The notes beneath the pieces are model-generated. The model was given only the letters and a program-made list of their open reading frames with translations. It ran no database searches and was not told the DNA's origin. 20,665 nt of DNA from Gracilaria caudata (lineage: Eukaryota; Rhodophyta; Florideophyceae; Gracilariales; Gracilariaceae), in NCBI GenBank assembly GCA_030374735.1, contig JASCIV010000417.1, positions 1 through 20,665 of the forward strand, given 5' to 3'. Of the stretch, positions 16,461-20,665 are shown piece by piece. Numbering within the stretch: position 1 is the first letter of the stretch; the number at the start of each line of letters is the position of its first letter. Made by a program: the position numbers and the translations under genes.

Positions 16461-18218
16461 TCATATACGACTGGAGTGCCACCACTCCGGGATTCTTTCA
16501 TGCTCCCTTTGTACTTCCAGATCCAGAGGATGGTTGAATTCAACTGCTCCACTTGGGGCGCCAAACGACAAACACTCTGTGTCACCAATGCCATAGCTAA
16601 ACGTTCCCGGCGGGCACTGTTCACAGTGTGTGGCGCCGTCTCGTCGCGTTACGAAACCAGCGGCACATTTCACACAAGGTGGACTCACCCTGCACCTCGG
16701 CAACATCGCACACAACATTCTATCGTAGCTCGCAACCACTCGATACGTTCCAGCAGGGCACACAACACACTCGTTGTAATCTTCACCAGCAACCCACTCA
16801 CCATAGCTCCCGGCAGGGCATTCCGAGCATGTGCCGTTTATCATCCCCAGGTTCTGAGCAAGGGGCCCTCGACACCTGCAAACCAAGTCAGCACCCCTCA
16901 CTTCATTCCCGGGACAAGGTTCGCAACCATCGAAACTATAGGTGTCTGAAAACCAACCTGTGCACGGGGGGCATGAGTATGAGCCGTCAGCAGCGACAGA
17001 ACAATCTTCCGATACACATAGGGTGTTATCTGGACTAATAGGATCGCTGACGAGCTGAGTATCAATGGGACAATTCGTCAAGCGGTCGACACATTGAATG
17101 GACTCTCTATCCGGTATCATTCCTTCTGGGCAAGGTTCACAGCTTGTCGCTCCATATTCTGTGGAGACTGTGCCCTCCGGACATGGAAGACACTCCGATG
17201 AATTTGATAGGTATGTTCCAGAAGCACAGGTTTGGATGAGAAGAGGAGTGCAATGAGATCCCTCTACCTTGGCTCTTGCAACCTCGGCACACGGTGCACA
17301 TTGCAGTGGAAGTCCACCGACACTCCCCTCCGCTCGAGGACACGGGGTACACTTTTCCAGTTCCAAGTCATACCTTTCATCAGCTTCGCATCGTTCACAG
17401 TCTCCAGTAGAAGTTTGGATGTAGCCGGAGGGACAAGGGCCGTCAACTCTCCGGCAGAACCTTCTTCCAGGAGCATATGTCATCGTACCTTCCGGGCATG
17501 CAAAGCACTTTCGAACGCGACTAAATGAAACTAATCCTTCCCCAATTCCTCCAAATTGACCGGGTTGGCACGGAACACACTTTGTAGAACCGAATTCTCT
17601 CTCGGATTCCCAGCCTGCAGGGCATGGCCTGCATGGAGTTCCTGGTTCATCACTGAAAGACCCGGTATAACATTCGTGGCATGAATTATATCCATCAGAA
17701 TCTGTACCAGCTGGACACGCAGCACACTCTTCAATTGAAGTTGCTCCAGGAGGTGCAGCGGACCCAGGAGGGCAAGGTTTGCACTCGAGAAGGTTTTCTT
17801 CGTCTGCGTATCCGGCATGGCATGTTTCACAGGGCTCCTCGCCGGTGTGAGACCAGGACCAATGTGAGATGTGAGTGCCTGTCGGGCAAGAGGAACACCG
17901 TGGTGAGAGCTCTGAAGAGAACTTGCCTTCTGGGCACGGCGTACATGACGACGAACCTGCCAAAGAGAACGTTCCGGCGGGGCAACCTCTGCAAACTGCA
18001 GGGCTTTGAGCTCCGGCATATGTGAGATACTTCCCAGCGTCACATAGTATGCAGCTGGTGGAGTTTATCGCATGTTGGTATGATCCAGGAGGACAGAGGG
18101 TGCATTGAGATGTAGAAGAGTCCCAGAAAGAACCTCTCGGACAGCCATTAGCAGAGACATGAGAGAAACGGAGTACGATTGTCAAACTCAAAAGCACGAA
18201 AAGTGTCTGATTCGACAT
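16461..18218 (-). CDS. Secreted cysteine-rich protein, GCC2/GCC3 (ephrin-receptor-like) repeats
   Basis: 585 aa, single exon. Residues 1-23 form a signal peptide with a hydrophobic core and a likely cut before NGCPRG. The rest is a chain of roughly a dozen repeats of the form C-x2-C-P-x-G-(S/T)-(Y/F)-...-C, where CPxG is followed 15 to 25 residues later by a Cys and a C-x2-C step. This is the pattern of GCC2/GCC3 or TNFR/ephrin-receptor-like domains. Several NxS/T sites suggest N-glycosylation. There is no transmembrane segment or lipid-anchor signal at the C-terminus, so the protein is probably secreted or part of a cell-surface or wall matrix. In many protists such repeats are the ectodomain of large membrane proteins; here the tail simply stops after about 40 polar residues, so a missed 3' exon is possible. 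The start context is weak (T at -3). Specific role unknown. Confidence 0.83.
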   Translation of the reverse strand: MSNQTLFVLLSLTIVLRFSHVSANGCPRGSFWDSSTSQCTLCPPGSYQHAINSTSCILCDAGKYLTYAGAQSPAVCRGCPAGTFSLAGSSSCTPCPEGKFSSELSPRCSSCPTGTHISHWSWSHTGEEPCETCHAGYADEENLLECKPCPPGSAAPPGATSIEECAACPAGTDSDGYNSCHECYTGSFSDEPGTPCRPCPAGWESEREFGSTKCVPCQPGQFGGIGEGLVSFSRVRKCFACPEGTMTYAPGRRFCRRVDGPCPSGYIQTSTGDCERCEADERYDLELEKCTPCPRAEGSVGGLPLQCAPCAEVARAKVEGSHCTPLLIQTCASGTYLSNSSECLPCPEGTVSTEYGATSCEPCPEGMIPDRESIQCVDRLTNCPIDTQLVSDPISPDNTLCVSEDCSVAADGSYSCPPCTGWFSDTYSFDGCEPCPGNEVRGADLVCRCRGPLAQNLGMINGTCSECPAGSYGEWVAGEDYNECVVCPAGTYRVVASYDRMLCAMLPRCRVSPPCVKCAAGFVTRRDGATHCEQCPPGTFSYGIGDTECLSFGAPSGAVEFNHPLDLEVQREHERIPEWWHSSRI

Positions 18219-18720
18219 GGAGGTTGTAGAAGGGCCCTATGGTTAATGTCCACTCTTGAAGAAGAATGATATCAACTACCTTTTTCTTGGACACGTGACA
18301 CTGGCTATGTCGACATGGGCTTCCATGATTGTCGGTAGAGCAAGGGAGAACGTTGTTAAATACGAAACAGCTTGAGTGTAACAACTCTGGCTAACACAAC
18401 GCAAATTAAATACCGAACGGTATGGGTGTAATTCCTACGAAGTACACGTATTCTTCCTGCAGAACATTTGCAACAAGGACTAACCCAGTTGCATGCTCTA
18501 GTTCTTTCGGGCATAAGGTCGTGTTCGCCTCGAAAGAATGCATCCTAAGTGCCAATGACGAACACATGCTCTATTCCAAGAACTGATGCACGGAGGGCGG
18601 CCGACCTGACTAAAAGACCAGCTTTTGTTTCAATTATTCCACTGCATCCACATGCCAGAATCGCAAAGGCACTTTCGCCGACTGTCGTAAGTCCGTCTGC
18701 ATAGGCAGGTCACCCGCGGG
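18219..18720. other. Upstream region of the cysteine-rich gene
   Basis: No supported gene and no clear TATA box. A hairpin GTCACCC/GGGTGAC (18709-18725) with a 3-nt loop lies at its right edge. Confidence 0.35.
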
Positions 18721-18738
18721 GTGACACCACCACTGTTC

Positions 18739-18918
18739 ATGTCGTGCCTGTTGGCAGGATGTGGTGCGGATTGGACGGACTGGTTCCGTCGTGGTCGAGT
18801 TGACTACGGAGCATTTGGGGCCTTTTTTGGAGGTTACATCACATTAGATCACTACCATACCAACAAATTAGGTTTTGAACAAAAAAATCCTTGCATGCAC
18901 AAATTTGGGACAGGGTGA
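18739..18918 (+). other. Short plus-strand ORF, unrecognised
   Basis: From ATG 18739 the frame is open for 59 codons. It is rich in Gly, Phe, Asp and aromatic residues, with a run of Gly and Phe in the middle that might be partly membrane-associated. There are no known motifs, no clear promoter, and no Kozak match. It could be a small gene, an exon or chance. Confidence 0.18.
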
Positions 18919-19058
18919 TTTCCAAAAGGAAATAAAATGCGCCGTTTCACATTTCACATTTGCATTTGAACAGAGAAAAATGTTGTTTGGGTGTACAGGT
19001 AGTTTCTATCAATTTAATTAAATAAATCTATTTATAACGCGGACAAACCTGGATTGTC

Positions 19059-19093
19059 AGCCACGTGTGGTGCGCGCTGCACCACACGTGGCT
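19059..19093. repeat. Perfect 15-bp inverted repeat, 5-nt loop
   Basis: AGCCACGTGTGGTGC (19059-19073) and GCACCACACGTGGCT (19079-19093) are exact reverse complements around GCGCT. Each arm contains CACGTG, the E-box/G-box core. It has the same geometry (15-5-15) as the hairpin at 328-362 but a different sequence. Confidence 0.85.
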
Positions 19094-19109
19094 AGGAGCT
19101 CACTGAGAC

Positions 19110-19144
19110 GCCTCTCCTTGTCGCGAGTGCGACGACAAAGAGGC
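19110..19144. repeat. Imperfect hairpin
   Basis: GCCTCT...TTGTCG on the left pairs with CGACAA...AGAGGC on the right, with a 2-nt bulge and a small central loop. It sits 16 bp after the perfect hairpin at 19059-19093, so the two could form one structured RNA segment. Confidence 0.5.
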
Positions 19145-19430
19145 AGAAGGTAGCTGGCCCTATCCCAAAAGAGCAGCTTTCATAGTAATCTCGAGGGGGT
19201 CTCTTCATCTTGTTCATCGTTTAACTACTGCTGTGACAACAATTCTAGCATGTCTTCTAACATTTTAACCGTGTCCTCTAGCAGAACTCGCGTTGTCTTT
19301 AAAAAAAACCTTTAATATTGGGCTCTCCCTCCTCGCCTACAAAAATGTATCCATGCTTCAAAAATTTTTTCTATAAAGGATTGCAATCTTGTTCATCATT
19401 TGAAAAGTACAAGTTTAATATCTACAATAA

Positions 19431-20665
19431 GAACTTTGTGTCCAAAATTCAATTCAAGAAGAGACTTGGCGCTACGAAAATGTAAAATATCGATTTCTGG
19501 GCGAGCTCTCAAAAAAAAGCCCGGCAACGAAGAATGTTAGAATTGCAATCTCCGCCTCTTTGGACTTAAAAGACAATACGGTCTTTCTTAGTTGTCTGAA
19601 CTCGTTGTATCAGAAAACCGGGTTCAATATTAAGGCTTTGTTTGGATTGCTTGACAATTCCGTCGCTATGATTTGGAAGATGGCCCGTTTCATCGTTAAC
19701 ATAGCCCCGCCTGACTATCAATCTCTGAGAAAGGCCATCGTCGAGTTCGAGGTTGGCCGCAAGGCATTCTTTACTGCAGATGATACCTTTCTTGGCCCGA
19801 GTGCCGAACAGGTTCGAATTCTTTCTCGCCCAGTCACACTGTCTGGAAATCATTGACAGCTTGAGAGCAAAGTTTACATGCTTTTTGGGCCGTTTGTCGA
19901 ATTGTGGCTCCTAGTCAAGAAGAAGTTTGACTTGGGAAGCGCCTCAACTTCAGAGAAGAAACGTGAATGGACTTGCAGGTACTGTCGCAAACCTGGACAG
20001 GGTGCGAGTCGCTGCCCCTCAAATCTGCACAACGACACGACGTGTCCTCCTTGTGGAAAGTTTGGACAGGTCGAGGCCACCTGTTAGTCGAAGGCGAGGA
20101 GAGACGAATTTCTCTCAGTCGGCTTGCAAAACGCAAAGTCTGGGTCGGTGGAGGAATTAAAGTTGAAGCATGAGGATCAAGGAGACCCAGTTGCTCCGGT
20201 TAAAGAAAGCAAGGGGAATGAAATTGTCGACGCCGCGAAGAGGAATGCGGGCGGCGAGACCCTCCCCAAACAGCCTCATCAGGGTGTGATGGACGTCGAT
20301 GTCCTCATGGGAGGAGCCCGTCGCCCTCTCGTTCGTGCAGAGCCAAAAAGGAAGTCCCGCAAATCCTGGAAGGGGCGAAAGTCTCCTGCTAGTATTCAGG
20401 TTCAGATAGGAGAGTACACGTTCTGGCTGAGCTGGCTACGGTTCCCTGCGGCCTCATATTTGTTCAGCTGCTGCGTGGGGAAGCAGTGGAAGCGAGGAAG
20501 CTCCTGGGACGTATACTCGCTGGAAGTTTCCCGGCGAGTCATGCAACTGTCATCCAGGGTATCAACCTTCCCATCGCTGTAGTGCAATGGGAAAACCCAA
20601 AACACACCGAGAAGTTCGGGATCTCGTCCTCCTAGAGGTAGCTGGGTGGTAGAGCCTCTCCAGAC
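19431..20665 (+). pseudogene. Decayed LTR-retrotransposon gag region
   Basis: One reading frame is usable from 19431 to about 20400, interrupted by only two in-frame stops (TGA 19854-19856, TAG 20085-20087). It encodes a helical capsid-like part, then a basic stretch and two zinc-knuckle-like motifs (19975-20016 and 20041-20082) of the form C-x2-C-x4-Q-x4-C. In both, the usual His is Gln. Next come a charged, Lys- and Pro-rich region and, after a frame change near 20400, another open frame (20393-20635) rich in Leu and Val that could lead towards protease. The element runs off the right edge, so protease, reverse transcriptase and the second LTR are not visible. Stops and frame change mean it is not functional as read. 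Ty3 versus copia type cannot be decided from gag alone. Confidence 0.68.

Larger units (their letters stand above)
18919..19430. other. Non-coding stretch with hairpins, left of the gag remnant
   Basis: AT-rich (18930-19035) then two hairpins, then sequence with T- and A-runs and no long frame. If the retroelement at the right edge is still flanked by an LTR, it must end within this stretch, but I could not identify TG...CA boundaries or a primer-binding site. Confidence 0.35.

Noticed and set aside
16425..17528. Plus-strand ORFs of 98 to 174 codons opposite the cysteine-rich gene
   Set aside because: They are antisense shadows of the regular CPxG codon pattern; the minus strand has a signal peptide and a consistent repeat family.
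19566..19853. Minus-strand 95-codon ORF opposite the gag region
   Set aside because: It mirrors the plus-strand gag frame, which continues in the same frame into the zinc-knuckle motifs.
20636..20665. tRNA-like start (GGTAGCTGGGTGGTAGAGC) at the right edge
   Set aside because: It sits inside the retrotransposon remnant, and the rest of any tRNA would be outside the window.

Overview
The window is nuclear DNA of a eukaryote. Genes are split by short GT-AG introns (67 to 106 nt where I could place both ends in phase), start codons often sit in an A/GNNATGG context, and the DNA carries hAT-type TIR elements and LTR-retrotransposon gag remains. The density of about one gene per 2 to 3 kb, few introns and a protist-like gene set suggest a compact protist or algal genome. 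A red alga would fit, but nothing I can read fixes the lineage.

Layout. 1-1565 holds a minus-strand first exon (1245-1565) and, left of it, a 0.6 kb array of GC-rich hairpins. 1566-2460 is gene-poor with a TATA box and a pyrimidine tract. 2464-2880 is a non-autonomous hAT-like element with an 8-bp target duplication. 3336-6050 is a direct segmental duplication. Its right copy holds an intact two-exon gene for a type II membrane protein with a Kunitz/BPTI domain (4791-5378, minus). Its left copy holds a degraded version that has lost start codon, TATA box and membrane segment but keeps all six Kunitz cysteines. 6055-6580 is a second, diverged hAT-like element. 6590-8449 has only uncertain ORFs.

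8450-10322 (plus) is a five-exon ionotropic glutamate receptor-like gene, the best-resolved spliced gene here; all four introns join in phase. It faces a minus-strand run: a Sel1/TPR-like repeat protein (11037-13254), an OFA-type major facilitator transporter (13690-15087), a truncated WD40 fragment (15968-16345) and a secreted cysteine-rich GCC2/GCC3-type protein (16461-18218). 18219-19430 is non-coding with strong hairpins, and 19431-20665 is a decayed retrotransposon gag with two zinc-knuckle-like motifs.

The genes do not form an obvious pathway. Four of the five interpretable genes encode membrane or secreted proteins (receptor, Kunitz protein, transporter, cysteine-rich protein), but I see no evidence that they work together. 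The points most worth following are the glutamate-receptor homologue with no recognisable pore loop, the membrane-anchored Kunitz protein with its decaying tandem copy, and the GC-rich hairpin array.
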